Origin: Cristatella mucedo
Taxonomy: Eukaryota > Bryozoa > Phylactolaemata > Cristatellidae
Length of the DNA stretch: 64,000 nucleotides
Assembly: GCA_009760855.2 (NCBI GenBank)
Contig: WPIO01000011.1
Location: 6,026,001 to 6,090,000 of the forward strand
Direction: 5' to 3'
The notes beneath the pieces are model-generated. The model had not been told where the DNA came from and ran no database searches. It saw only the letters and a list, made by a program, of their open reading frames with translations. Below, in pieces: positions 33,816 through 45,640 of the stretch (positions within the stretch are counted from its first letter, which is position 1; each line of letters begins with the position of its first letter). The translations under genes were made by a program, and so were the position numbers.

Positions 33816-34880
33816 CTTTCACTTCTATGCGGATGACACTCAGTTGTACCTTTGCTTTGATCCCTCCCAGCCTTCGAGCACCTCAAATTCTCTAAACTCA
33901 CTAGCTGCATGCATTGATGACATCCGCACATGGATGGCAGCAAATTTTCTAAAACTTAACGATGATAAAACTAACTTACTAGTTATGGGCAAACCCAGTG
34001 TGATCCAGAGATTGGAAAGGCTGACTCTCAAAATTGGCTCTGCCAGCATATCTCCAGTTGAATCAGCTCGAAATCTAGGTGTCATATTCCAAAGCGACCT
34101 CTCGTTAGACGACCATATCAGTTCCACAGTCAAATCCGCATATTTTCAGCTTCATAACATTGCTAAAATTTGGGCTTGTTTAGATAAAGATACCACATCT
34201 AAGTTGGTCCATGCTTTCGTGACATCCCGTCTCGACTTCTGCAACTCACTGCTTACTGGCCTACCAGCATGTGCGATCAGGCGATTGCAGCTGGTGCAAA
34301 ACTCTGCAGCTAGGCTTGTCTGTCGTGAATGTCGCAGTTGCCACATTCCTCCACTTCTCGCCGACCTGCACTGGCTACCAGTCAAGCAACGGATTGACTT
34401 CAAGGTTTTTTCGTTCACTTTTACGTCCCTTCATTCTATGGCTCTAGCCTATCTCTCCGACATACTCCCCCATCAGGCCAAGCATCGTACCACCTGCTTT
34501 TCGGAATCCAACAGTCTACAAATACCTCATACAAACCTTAAATCCTTTGGAGACCGTGCATTTAGTTCATACGCTCCCAAAGCCTGGAACTCCCTCCCGA
34601 CCTGCGTCAGAACATCCCCTGACCTGACCACATTTAAAAGGAACCTAAAAACTCACCTATTTAGGACAGCATTTAGTGGGTCCCTGTGATTCGTCCTTGA
34701 TGTACTTATGCGTGCTGACACTGTGCATGCTGCCACTAACCATATTATTCATTTCGTTTGTTTTTCAAGCATGATTTTACTTACCATTCAATTGCATTTC
34801 ACTCTACAGCAAATGTAAAGTGCCTAGAGAGAGATTCAGTTCTCTGAGGACGATTTATCTAGTGAATTATTATTATTAAT
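33816..34880 (+). mobile_element. LINE family A, well-preserved 3' half
   Basis: One open frame of 281 codons (33844-34689) runs from just after the RT catalytic box (FHFYADDTQLYLC at 33816, YADD intact) to the protein C-terminus (FKRNLKTHLFRTAFSGSL). It includes FVTSRLDFCNSLLTGLPACA and LVQNSAARLVCRECRSCHIP. The 3' UTR ends AAGTGCCTAGAGAGAGATTC then (TTA)n. It lacks endonuclease and most of the RT and so cannot act alone. It is one of the youngest-looking copies, with a 109-bp stretch identical to 52951-53059. Confidence 0.93.
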
Positions 34881-35030
34881 ATTAACTAAATGCGTGGTCT
34901 CCAAAGGATTTGAGGTTTGCACGGGGTATTTGTAGACTGTTTGATTCCGAAAAGCAGGTGGTACGATGCTTGGCCTGATGGGGGAGAATATCTGAGAGAT
35001 AGGCTGGAGCCAAAGAAGGAAGTGACCTAA
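34881..35030 (-). mobile_element. LINE family A fragment, inverted
   Basis: Directly after the (TTA)n of the preceding copy comes minus-strand family A sequence (AAATGCGTGGTCTCCAAAGG, GGTGGTACGATGCTTGGCCT). It is the segment just before the 3' UTR, without its own tail. Confidence 0.85.
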
Positions 35031-35154
35031 TATTGCCACACTGGTCGATTGTTGCTGCTGCTGTTGGCTCGCATTCCCGTGAGGAATTCTGACCATTAAA
35101 AATGCCACTTCATGGTTTCCACATGCACCTTCTTGGTATATTCTTTGAGCAAGT

Positions 35155-35705
35155 ACTGATGACGTCCTCACATGGATAGCAGCAAACTTTTTTGAAGTGA
35201 ATTTTGATGCAACCTACTTACTAGTTATGGGCAAACCAAATGTGATTCGGATATTGGAAAAATTAACGTTCACAATCGACTCTGCCAGCATACCTCCTGT
35301 TGAATCTGCACGAAGTTTAGGTGTCCTGTTCTAAAGTGGCCTTTAATTAGACGACCGCATAAGCTCCACAGCAAGTTCTGCCTACTTTCAGCTTGGATAA
35401 ATCGCTAACTTTCGGGTTTCCTTAGGCAGCGGGATAATACATCTAAATTGGTCCATTTATTTGTGACATTCCGTCTCGACTTCTGTAACTCACTTCTTGC
35501 TAGTCTACCAGCCAGTGCAATCAGGTGCTTACAGCTGGTGCAGAACTCTGCAGCTAGGCTTGTCCATCGTCTTCGTAGCAGTTATCACAGCACGCCATTT
35601 CTTGCTGAACTGCACTCGCTCCCAGTCAAACAACGAATTGACTTTAATGTACTGTCACTCAACTTTAGGTCTCTTCATTCTTTGGCTCCAAGCTACCTAT
35701 AAGAT
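35155..35705 (+). mobile_element. LINE family A fragment, diverged
   Basis: Starts at TACTAGTTATGGGCAAACCA-type sequence (35215) with upstream remnant. It continues through LDFCNSLLASLPASAIRCLQ and LVQNSAARLVHRLRSSYHST to LHSLAPSYL and stops at 35705, where an inverted tail begins. Stops and frameshifts are present. Confidence 0.85.
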
Positions 35706-35960
35706 AATAACAATAATACATTTGTTTAGTGCCATAAGAGAACTGTATCTCGTTCTAGGCCCTTTTCAGATGCCGTATAGAAAGCATTATCAAACGATTC
35801 GTGGTCAAGTCTGCAAGCAGTAGGCATAGTGGAAGTAGGTACATGTACACGAAGGACGAATCACAAAGAAATGCAGTAATAGACAGGTGCGTTTTAAGCT
35901 TCTTTTTAAATGTCGTCATGTCAGGGGACGCTGCGACATACGTCGTAGTCCATTGAGGTA
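35706..35960 (-). mobile_element. LINE family A 3' fragment, inverted
   Basis: A (TTA)n-like tail, then TAGTGCCATAAGAGAACTGT and GTTCTAGGCCC, then 3' UTR and the last codons (minus: TTFKKKLKTHLSITAF). It faces the plus-strand copy that ends at 35705. Confidence 0.8.
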
Positions 35961-36344
35961 CAATGCAAAGTAGTTCCAATACGATGTCACGCTATGCTAT
36001 GTGTATGCTCGATTGCGGGTCTAGCCAGCCTACCTGAATATTTTGCGTGTTTTTCCCCCTTACTAAGTTCTTTAGCAGGTCTTGCCCCGCCCCCGATGAG
36101 TATTCCGGCTCTGCCGCGGAATCTAGCGAGCCCGGGGTGGGGGGAGGGAAGAGCCAATGAAGCTGCAGACTATCTATCGGCTTGTCGGTACGCATTTAGG
36201 CGAATAGTAGCGTAAGCTATACATCACGTGGGCACGTGGAGAAGGCAAGTCTACGGAGCGAAGGCTAAGTCCTCAAGGACGACAATCAAATGGTAGCTCC
36301 CAGCGGGGCAGTGAGCAAGGTATGTTCGACTAAATATGGCGACG

Positions 36345-36485
36345 TGGTTATAATAATAATAATAATAATAATAACAATAATAATAATGCACTTGATAAGG
36401 CGCCCTCAGAGAACTCAATTTCTTTCTAGGAGCCTTACATTTGCTGCAAAGGAAACGCGATCGAATGGTGAGTGGTATCATGAGT
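36345..36485 (-). mobile_element. LINE family A, very short 3' insertion
   Basis: A (TAA)n run on + (36350-36388) is followed by TGCACTTGATAAGGCGCCCT and the first ~100 nt of the 3' UTR only. This is the typical product of strongly truncated target-primed reverse transcription. Confidence 0.88.
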
Positions 36486-38004
36486 CTATATTCGCCCTTG
36501 CGTAACGTGGCGAGAGGTAGACACAGTCTACCCCTATCTATCTGGCAAAGGTTTCGTTACGAGCATGTTAATTTTTTAGCCTTATTAGGTGACGAGCTGA
36601 ATAACAAGTCCACTGGCCGAGCCCTAGCCACTCGACGTCTGCATTCAGACGCGCGTCCTGGCCAGTCAAACTCCTAAATGCGTCTGAGAGTCAGCTTAAA
36701 ATACACGTGCCAAGTGAAGCGCACGCCGTGTGGCCGCTTTTTCCCCAGATCAAACGAGGATGTAAGGTCAAGAGCGACAGGTTCTGCGCTCGAGCGAACT
36801 GCTTAAGGCTTTTGGGTATGCGCAAATGCAGCGAAAAACATAAGAAATGTAACAGTAACGAGTATTTTTTTGGATAGCACCCTACAAGAGCTTAATCTCC
36901 ATTCAGACACTCTCCAATTCGGAGAGGCTTAAGGAAGAAAACTAAATATCATAACTGTTGTCCCTGCATAGCAAGCGCTATCTCCTTATTGCTTATACCT
37001 CAGAAGAATAGAAAATGGCCACTATTCCCTAGAATCTCTGCTTTCATGAGAAGGCCAGGGATAAACGTGAACTTTACTCATTTACTGTGAGACAACGGAT
37101 AAAGTCGCGCCTCTTGTGGATCACATATACTCAGAGAAAACAGCGAATGAATCAGAATAAACATGTTTTTACTCTGAAGTCATACACGAATAGCCACTCC
37201 AACAGTAGGTGTTAAAATAAGTTTACGTTTGACAGTTGCAGCATAGCTGTAAACCCATGTCTTAAAGACTGGCCAACGATAGATGCCCATATCTTTTAAT
37301 TACACTGTCCTCAATAGCGGTGCTGAAAGATGAGTATAACCCTCAGAAAGCTTACTCTGAAAAAACTGTCATGTTCTCCTTGACTTTTGCAGGCAAAGCA
37401 TGATCGATGCCGACTTTAAGGATAAACCTGCATCCCATTTTGGCACATTCGTTTTGAGAGTCTAGGCCAGCTGATCGTAGACGAATGCCTTGTAATTTAT
37501 AAAATAAAACCGCAAACCAATGCAGTAAAACTGGCCCAAGCCGCTTGTTCAATCTTGTATATCTTCTGGGCAAATTCATCACGCCCTACAATCTTTTTTC
37601 TATGTGATCTGATGAGGATACCAGTTTTATCCTTTGCCCCCGACAGCTGTGAAAAGACATATTGGCGTAGTTGAAAACAGCCGACTCATGATCGCGAGCC
37701 ATGACAAAAAAAAGCTTCTTAGACGAGGCCTAAATTGATGCGCAATGGTGGCATCAGCCCCTCCCAAGGGTTTACCGGCGGCTCCCACGTGGCGCGGCTG
37801 GTTCTTCCCTACGTATAACTCGGTCCGCCGTGGAATGTCAATCTTGTTATAGTGCACCCTAGTGGCCCGGCTGTCCCATAGGCAAGTGATAGCAAGGAGA
37901 CATCGTGAAAAAACTTGGAGCTTGGAGGCTCACCGGGAATGAAACCGTGCTTAAGGCTCCTATAAACGGTCACCCGTAGCTCCGATACTTCGACACTCGG
38001 CGAC
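36486..38004. other. No gene recognised; old repeat inside
   Basis: Short open frames only. The dispersed repeat at 36995-37185 is the sole recognised element. Confidence 0.5.
36995..37185 (+). repeat. Second copy of the dispersed repeat at 12.4 kb
   Basis: ATAGAAAATGGCCACTATTC, CCCTAGAATCTCTGCTTTCA, an ACTTTACTCATTTACTGTGA block and AGAATAAACATGTTTTTACT follow the order of 12415-12600. The family is unidentified. Confidence 0.6.
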
Positions 38005-38175
38005 ATGTTAGCCCAGAGGTAAGGTGCTCGCCATTCCCGATCCGGGTCACGGGTTCGAGTCCTGCAGTCGTCGAACTTTTACTGTGCACTGCAAGCGGTG
38101 ACGATAGCCACGAAGGCTCTTTTTCCGCTATACAAAAGAGATTGCTAAATCAGCATCAGATAGATCAGCATAGAT
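38005..38175 (+). mobile_element. tRNA-SINE family 1, full-length copy
   Basis: The head TTAGCCCAGAGGTAAGGTGC (box A-like) and GGGTTCGAGTCC (box B) resemble internal Pol III promoter elements. A body follows with CTGCAAGCGGTGACGATAGC, CACGAAGGCTCTTTTTCCGC and a GATTGCTAAATCAGCAT tail. There is no coding capacity; such elements use LINE machinery. Confidence 0.9.
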
Positions 38176-39039
38176 CAGCATAGACCTTATGTTGACGCAG
38201 GTGTAGTCCTCTTCGAGATACGCCGAGTGAGCCGCAGGGATACTCGGATACTTGTTCCCGTTACGAAGCAGCACAGCTTTACCTGGGTGAATTGGCTATG
38301 AATGTATGCGCCATTCACTAAGGTCACACGTTATTCGTGAAACCTCGACTAGAACGACCACGTCGTTGCAGAAGTGCTGCCAATCTTCCCAACTGAATAA
38401 GATAGAAGAAAACAGTTGGCGACTTTGCTCTGATCTATTACTTTCACTCTTGCATCCAACCAGTTCAGCTCCTCGAGTCTCTCGATGGCAGACGCTGATG
38501 GCCTTGGACTTGTAAGAGCCAAGTCTCTGTTATCAGATCGTCGAGAGGTCTTTCTGGTTGCGTAAGTCGTGGCTTTCTCCTTCAGCCGAATCTGTCATAA
38601 AGGACGCTGTGGCTGCAACATCTTCGTCGCGGTCTGACTTGCTACTCTCTCCTTAAGATGGCTGATACCTCTCGGTAGAGGGATGAGCCCTGGGAGCTCA
38701 TACCAGTGTGGTACTGGGGCGATGGATGAACGAACGTGCCGATACATGATGGGTGCTACGCTTGTGATAGTTCACAGTTTAGAAAGGCCCACCGTGCAGA
38801 ATTAACAGTTGCTTGAGTGGTCAGTCGGCTGATGCTAAATTCTTGGATAGCAAGATTCTTGGCTTTTTCTTAATTACACAACCTCTAAACATAGGAAATT
38901 AGATACATTATAAAAATTATATTGCACGAATTCCCTAATTGCATGGAAGAAATTCCACTGATCCAGTGGCAATTGTTCGCCTTACTTTAAGGAGAGCTCT
39001 CTTAAAGTGTTCACACGTGAAATGGGGTATGCAGGGCTT
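38176..39039. other. No recognised feature
   Basis: Single-copy-looking sequence with a short ATAGATCAGC repeat at 38158-38185. No gene is supported. Confidence 0.5.
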
Positions 39040-40260
39040 GCACGACCTGAGGGCACGATGAAGCTCAAACTAGTGCAGCAGCTCAGCTAGGTATGAAGGG
39101 ACCAAGCCGTGGCGGACCTTGTAGATCAGTACAAGAACCTTGATCTGTATCCGTTGATCGACTGGCATCCATCCAAGCTCTTTCAGCAAATGACACGAAC
39201 AGCCAAATCTCTGATATTTGTAAACTAGCCTTGCAGTCATACTCATTGCCAGCTGCAGTGGCCTAGACTTTTTTTCGGTAGCCCAGCCAAAAGGAAGTTA
39301 CAAAAATCTAGCCGGTACAGAACGAATGAGCAAGCTAAAATCTAGAAAGCCACGCGAAGACAGCTCCTAATCTCAGATATGCATATGACGTGATGGCTAG
39401 CTGTGGAAGCAGCATCCTTAACAAAGCTTTCCAAATTTAGACAGCTGTCGAATACGACACCTAAATTCCAATCACATGGTGATGGTTGCACATTAGCATC
39501 AACTACTATAAAAGTAAAACTGTATAGCTCAGCGACACACTTGGGGCGTCCTATGAGCAGCAGTTCCGTTTTATCGTCATTTAGTTTAAAAAAATTTCGG
39601 AAATCGATGATTTAGTGTCTTCAAGGCAAGCATTCAGTTTATTAGTCACTGTAGAAGATTATGAGGGTTTAAGTTTCAAATACAGCTGTTGAGTATCGTC
39701 AGCATAATAGTGATAACCTATTCAATGGGCCTAAATGAATTTTCCTAGAGGTTGAGCCATGATGGCAAACTAGGCAAGGCGGTGGCTTTCACGACCTCGG
39801 TCACGAGGTCGTGGGTTCGAGTCCTGCGGTTGGCAATCCTATATTGCGGCTGCAAGAGGTGGTGATAGCCGTAAACAGGTTATTCCGTCGTTATGCAAAA
39901 AGAGGCTGTTAAACCAGCTAGTATTTTTATTTTATTTCATGAATATAACTTGAGAACAGCTAATGACCGAGAACGGACCATCGAAGGAGTCCACAGGTGA
40001 CAGGTCTGTTGGATGAGACCTGACCGTACACGGCACGGATTTAACACTATCGGACAAGAACGATTTAAGTCACGCCCTAGTGGCTCGTCTGTTGGACCAA
40101 CCGTGTTCTAAATCGTTCAAGTAGGATATCGTGATCAATGGTGTCGAAGGCAGCTGATAAATCAAACAGCACTAGGGCAGTGACACTAGCGACGTCGTTG
40201 CTGCATAGAATATCATTGTTTACACGGAGATCAGTTGATTTTATATCAGTAGCCTATGGA
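39040..40260 (-). mobile_element. LINE family B, minus copy split by a SINE
   Basis: From GGGACCAAGCCGTGGCGGAC (39089) the minus strand gives the family B C-terminal region. The RT catalytic area lies near 39690 (CGTCAGCATAATAGTGATAA encodes YHYYADD on minus). After the SINE at 39752-39935 the RT continues (GTTGGATGAGACCTGACCGT, 40009; ATCAATGGTGTCGAAGGCAG, 40134). The order matches the copy at 46.0-47.1 kb. No intact frame remains. Confidence 0.85.
39752..39935 (+). mobile_element. tRNA-SINE family 1 nested in LINE B
   Basis: GAGCCATGATGGCAAACTAG, GAGGTCGTGGGTTCGAGTCC (box B), GGTGGTGATAGCCGTAAACA and GAGGCTGTTAAACCAGCTAG give the whole family 1 unit, followed by TTTTATTTTATTT. LINE B sequence continues on both sides, so the SINE is the younger insertion. 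Confidence 0.92.
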
Positions 40261-40469
40261 AAGCATAACACATGCCGCAAGTTTGTGTTAGAGGTGAAAC
40301 AGAATGCTGACGGCAGTCTAAATCGTAATAGCCTGTGTATATTGGCCTATTGTGTGGCTATCGGCTATTGGCCACACGGCCTGTGGCTTAGGGGTAATTG
40401 CCGGCATACATTTTAAGAATTATACGCTCCTGCCGCGAAATTTAACTCTATCGGCGCCATATATACAAA

Positions 40470-40800
40470 CATTTCAGAAATGAATCTGGAAATGCATCAG
40501 ATTGATGTTAAGATGGCCTTTCTGAATGGTGAGCGTGAGAAAGAACTATACATTCATCAATCGGTAGGTTTGATTGAATAAGGAGTAAAGCTTCTGGTGA
40601 AGTGACTAACTAAGAAAGGCATTGCAGGGACTGAAATAAGCGTGGTGCCAGTAAAAAACAATAATAATAACCTGAGAGATATGGGATTGGTCCTCTTCGA
40701 GACTAGTCGTAGTCTCTACAGACGCACCGATTTAGATAACCGTATGAGTATTGCAGCTTGGGTTTGGTGATCTGTTGTTCACAGGTGTAAAAGTGCAAAT
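40470..40800 (+). mobile_element. Ty1/copia RT relic
   Basis: The frame at 40480 reads MNLEMHQIDVKMAFLNGERE then KELYIHQSVG, the classic copia RT motif (Q-x-D-V-x-x-A-F-L-N-G followed by IY...QP-G). Further on, frame-shifted, KALQGLK then AWCQ (about 40615-40655) corresponds to the YGLKQ-AW block. RDMGLVLFETSRSLYRR (about 40675-40725) corresponds to the following segment. No LTRs, integrase or protease were seen. It is a decayed fragment, and the only LTR-retrotransposon trace I found. Confidence 0.75.
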
Positions 40801-40906
40801 TCTCCCAGCAAATGAGAAGTGCACTGGATACTCGGAATTCACATGCCTAAGCCGACTAATATAGATGGAAGGCATCACCGTCGGAGTCTGCTGCAGCAAC
40901 TGAGAA

Positions 40907-41880
40907 ACTGAATGCTTGCCTTGCCGACATTCGATCCTAGATGTCGAAAAACTTCTTGAAAATAAATGGCGATATAATCGAACTGCTGCTCATAGGACAC
41001 CCTAAGCGTGTGACTGGATTAAAAATCTTTGCTCTTCGAATAGGTGATACTGTTGTGCGACCATTACCACGTGCTCGAAATTTAGGTGTCGTTTTCGACA
41101 GCTGCCTCAATTTGAAAAGCTTCAATCAGAAGACTGCGTCTACAGCTAGCCGCCATGTTCGATCCCTATCCAAGATTACGAGCTATCTCCCACAGTGGCT
41201 TGCACAAAATTTAACTAGCTCCTTAGTTCTCTCGGCTTGATTATTGTAATTCTCTATTGGTCGGGCTACCAGAGAAAGCCACTAAGTCATTGCAGATGGC
41301 AATGAATACGGCTTCAAGACTAGTTTACAAATCCATCAGGTTTGACCACGTGTCTCCTTTACTGAAAGAGCTAGGATGGATGCCGGTTGAGCAACGGATA
41401 CAAAGCAAAGTTCTTAGGCTGACCCACAAGGCCCGCCACGGCTTGGCTCCTTTTTATCTAGCTGAATTGCTGCACCAGTTTTAGCCTCTTCACGCTCTCA
41501 GGTCCTGTGTGGACAATAAATTAGCTGTTTCATTTCTCAGCTTAAAGACAGTTAATTATAAAAGCTTTAGCTCTTCAGGTCCTAGACTGTGGAACTCGCT
41601 TCCACAATTCTTACGCAGCGACAACTGCTCCTCTGCTGCCGACTATGGCTCATCCTTTTCAGCGGTCCTGAGCTGCTACTTCCATCCTACTCACTACCTC
41701 AACTGCTCTTATGACTCAGCAATGATTCCCACTTTCTCTTTGTTGCGTGAGACGAAGTCTCTTCGCTACCGAATGCCTACCGAAAGCTGCTTAGTCTGTG
41801 AGTATGCTATATAAAACTCTCCTGCGTAACACCTGCATAGTCTTTATGACTTTGTGGAGTTACAGACGGAGATACATCTG
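40907..41880 (+). mobile_element. LINE family B, 5'-truncated copy
   Basis: The 99-codon frame at 40941 contains NGDIIELLLIGHPKRVTGLK and LGVVFDSCLNLKSF. The frame at 41257 gives GLPEKATKSLQMAMNTASRL and LLKELGWMPVEQRIQSKVLR. The frame at 41509 gives SFSSSGPRLWNSLPQFLRSD and the C-terminus. Only a few lesions (a shift near 41240, a stop at 41482) separate them, so it is among the better family B copies. It starts at the same element position as the copy at 26588. Confidence 0.88.
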
Positions 41881-42221
41881 TCATTGCGATATGCATAAAT
41901 GTAAACCCGCTGCTACGCCCACTGATCCATCAGCTGACTGCCAAGCAGCTCAGTCTGACACAGCGTGAGATCGCGAGTTCGTGGCATTCCTTGCCGCAGT
42001 GCAGTTGAAAGCTTGATGGAAGCCACGACAGTAAACAGGCCCGATATAGCTGCCTAGACACGGGCGAGGTAAGTCGTTTCCTAAGCAATCCCAAGGTACG
42101 CCAGTGGACCGCTTTCAGACGCATATTTGTGTACCTTGGGGTGGGTTCGCAACTGGCAGGGAGCTGACTTTGAGTTGTTCCAAAGCAGTCAGGCTTACAG
42201 GTTACTACTAATAATAAATAA

Positions 42222-42395
42222 ATCCTAGCTGATTAAACAGCCTCTTTTTGTAAAGAGACAGAAGAGCCTTTACGGCTATTGCCACCGCTTGCAGTAGCGA
42301 TAAAGGATCGCCCACAGCAAAAATCGAACCTACGACCTCGGGACCGAGGTCGTGAAAGCAACCACCTTACCTGATGTGCTATCACGGCTCACCAA
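42222..42395 (-). mobile_element. tRNA-SINE family 1
   Basis: The + strand shows the reversed tail CCTAGCTGATTAAACAGCCT, then CGATAAAGGATCGCCCACAG and the head with GACCTCGGGACCGAGGTCGT. The palindromic GACCTCGG.ACCGAGGTC arm in the anticodon-arm position is shared with the copies at 39752 and 47960. Confidence 0.92.
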
Positions 42396-43604
42396 CTGTG
42401 ATGCTGACTGGGCAAATGAAAGTGAAATTAGACGCTCTTTTAGCAGGTTGTCTTTAAACCTTAAGGAAAGGATTCATAGAATAGAATTCAAGACAACAAG
42501 CGTCCTTTCAATGTCATCATCAGCAGAAGTAGATGGCATGACCGTCAGCCAAACTGAAGAGGAGCCCCGGGGCTTCGGCAGCTCCTTGACATTGAGCTTG
42601 CATTTATGAGGTGCTCTCCGGAGACTATACATAATGACCTCCAAGACTGCATAGCATCATCGACCAAGGAACCAGTACATCATCCTAGAACTATATAAAT
42701 AAACCCTAAGCATCGCTTCCTGCGTCAGCCGTAAGAATCAGGTGCCATTGATCTTGTCAGCTGAAGAAATGAGACAATCGCAACCGACTTCCTGATGAAA
42801 CTACTGCCGAAACCACTGAAACACGTTTCGCGCAGCCTTTCAGCTGGACTGCCTCTGCCGAAGTCAACTCACTGATATACACATGCCATTGTAATCACAG
42901 AGAAGAGGTATTGAGAATTGTGTAACTGCAAGTTTCGTCAACTGAGAATGAGATCACTGGTCACTAAGGACCCGATTACTGATGCATCAGTAGCAGGGAC
43001 TTTTGGTGAGTTACTATGTCTAGCATGTGGTGGGAAATAATTGGGCTGTTTATAGTAGATGATCTGCACTTTGAATTCCGTTTCCTAGTGATAAAAGAGC
43101 TCATAAATATATAAATATATATATATGTATAAATATATAAATATAAATATATATATGTATAATACATATATACCTCTTAAATCTATACATGCCCCCAACT
43201 TCACAGCTGTACGTCAGAGTAATTAAGTTCCGAGATTCTTCGAAATCTATTGATGTATTGTAGAACTGCTCAACTATCAGCAATGTGCTCATCCAGTGAA
43301 AGAGCTTTCCGGAAGAGGGCACAGAGAGTCTAGAAAAAGGCCAGAGGATGTGCTGTGTGCTGCGACGTTCTTGAGATGTGAAGAGCTACTCTCTCTGGTT
43401 TCGAAGCAGGACTTTTTATGCGCATAGTCAATAAGTTGATTGTTCGTTTGTCAGGTGATTTTGTAATATCAGTCGGAAGTAATGTACTTTAATGACTTTC
43501 CTTCGGTATCTACATGCAGTTACAAAGAATAAGTAAGTGGTAAGCAGGAGATTGCTCTATAGGTCAACTCACAACCTAAGCAGTTTTCGGTATATCACCT
43601 CTAA
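42396..43604. other. No gene recognised; AT-rich tract inside
   Basis: Open frames (42352-42609, 43101-43322) have no features. An ATATAA-type low-complexity tract lies at 43105-43172. Confidence 0.5.
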
Positions 43605-43745
43605 CCATGTCATGCTTGCTGTCATTGAGCATGATACTACTCACCATTCGACCGTTGCTTCCTTTGCAGCAAATGTAAAGTGCCTAGAAAGATATCGAGT
43701 TATCTGAGAGCGCTATATCCCTAACTCAAATGTATCATAATAATA
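43605..43745 (+). mobile_element. LINE family A 3' tail
   Basis: TAACCATGTCATGCTTGCTG, AAATGTAAAGTGCCTAGAAA, GAGAGCGCTATATCCC and (TAA)n. It meets the tail of the next, minus-strand copy. Confidence 0.85.
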
Positions 43746-43749
43746 ATAA

Positions 43750-45640
43750 TAAAACTGTTAATAATAATATACTTGATAAAGCACCCTCAGAGAAGTCGAT
43801 CTTTTTCTAGGCGCTTTCCGTTTGCCGCAAAGGAAACATGGTCTAATGGCGAGTAGAAATATTATACTTGATAAACAGCATAAAAACATGGTTAGGAGTG
43901 ACATGCATAGGGTCAGCATGCACGTGTGGTTAGTGGCAGCATGCAACAATGTCAGCACACATAAGCACATAGGGGAGAAATCATATGGACAAACTAAATT
44001 ATGCCATAAATAGGTACGTTTTAAATTCCTTTTTAATATGGTCAAGTCAGGGAAGTTGGGAATGAGTTATAGGCTTTGGGAACATACGAACTAAAGGCAC
44101 GGTGTCCAAATGGTTTGGCGTCTGTACGAGGTGAAGGTAAACACCTGGTGGAGGAGTAGATCTGAAGTGTACCCTGGAGCCAAAGAATAAAGGAACCTAA
44201 AAGTGAGTGATAAAACCTTGAAGTTGATCCCCTACTTGACTGGTAGTCAGTGCAGGTCGGTGAGAAGTGGTTTGATGTGGCAACTGCTAAGCTCACGACA
44301 GACAAGCCTAGCTGCAGAGTTTTGCACCAGCTGTAAGCACCTGATATAAAATGCCGGTAGATCAACAAGCAGTGAGTTACAGAAATCAAGACGGAAGTCG
44401 CAAATGCATGGACCAACTTGTATGTGGTATCCATATCTAAACAAGACCAAATTTTAGCAATGTTATGTAGCTGAAAGTAGGCAGACTTGATTGTGGAGCT
44501 GATGTGGTCGTTTAACGAAAGGTCACTTTGGAACATGACAACTAGATTTCGTGCAGATTCAACAGGAGATCTGCTGGCAGAACCAATTTTGAGCGTTTTC
44601 CTTTCCAATTTCTGAATCAAATTTGCTTTGCCCATAACTATTAGGTTAGCTGTAGTATCACTTCATCTAAGAAAACTTGCTGCCATTCATGTGCAGATGT
44701 CATCAATACATGCAGCAAGAGGGTTGAGAGAATTCGACTTGCTCGAAGGCTGGGAGGGATAAAAAAGGCACAACTGAGTGTCATCCACATAGAAGTGAAG
44801 GCCTGGATTGTGTTTGGCAATCACATCGGCAAGAGGAAGAGTATAAACCGTGAAAAGAACCATACCTAGGACGGGGCCCTGCGGACCCCATATTCCAGAG
44901 GTACCTTGCACGATCTATGTCCCTTCACATCAGTACTCTGGAGTCTCTCATTAAGATAGGACCTGAACCACTGCAGTGCTGTGCCAGTGATGCCCAGGCG
45001 AGATGAGAGGCACTCAAGAAGAACTTGGTGATCAATAGTATCAAGAGCTGCCGAAAGATCGAGCAAAAAACCAGAGGTACTCCATTCATGTCTGCATTCC
45101 TAAGAAAGTCGTTGTTCACCCGAAGCAATGCTGACTTTCGAGTGATTAGCTCTAAAGCCAGAGTGTAACTTATTAGCAAGGTTTGAAGTTTCAATGTATG
45201 AGTTCAGCTGATCTGCCATGACTCGTTCCATTGTCTTTGAAAGGAATGGGAGAAGGGAGACTGGGCGGTAGTTGCTTAAGTTCTCTTGATCTAGTGTCGC
45301 TTTATTGAGAAGAGGCCCGAGTACAGCTTTTTTGAAAGGTGCTGAGACATGACATGAGGTTTATGACATATTAATGGTTTTGCTTATGCATGGCAGCAGC
45401 ACATCAACGCAATGTAGGAGCAGTACAGTGAGAATAGGGTCCAACGGACTTGTTGTCTTCTATGATTAGGATATGAACTTCAGGACGAGATCACTAGAGG
45501 CCTGCTTGAATGTCGACATTGAGGTGCTGCGAGGAATTGAGGGACAGCATCCTAGGGGGATGCTGCCATCGTAGGGATTGACTCCCTGATCTTGTCTATC
45601 TTCTGGACAAAGAAGCTAGAGAGGGGACCTAAATCAGAAC
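43750..45640 (-). mobile_element. LINE family A, 5'-truncated copy
   Basis: Minus-strand reading from the (TTA)n at about 43763 gives the 3' UTR and C-terminal region (44042-44635: LERKTLKIGSASRSPVESAR, FQSDLSLNDHISST), then the RT core (44687-44911 with FYVDDTQLCLFYPSQP; YVDD catalytic box) and DLSAALDTIDHQVLLECLSS at about 45040. Past 45200 the N-terminal RT part remains in pieces. Frameshifts separate every block. Confidence 0.9.

Noticed and set aside
34152-34418. Minus-strand frames within LINE copies (also 29054-29302, 19423-19716)
   Set aside because: They are antisense shadows of the RT C-terminal region and recur in every copy of the element.
38005-38110. tRNA gene
   Set aside because: Box A and B motifs are present, but the same head recurs several times with a common non-tRNA body and tail, so it is a SINE.
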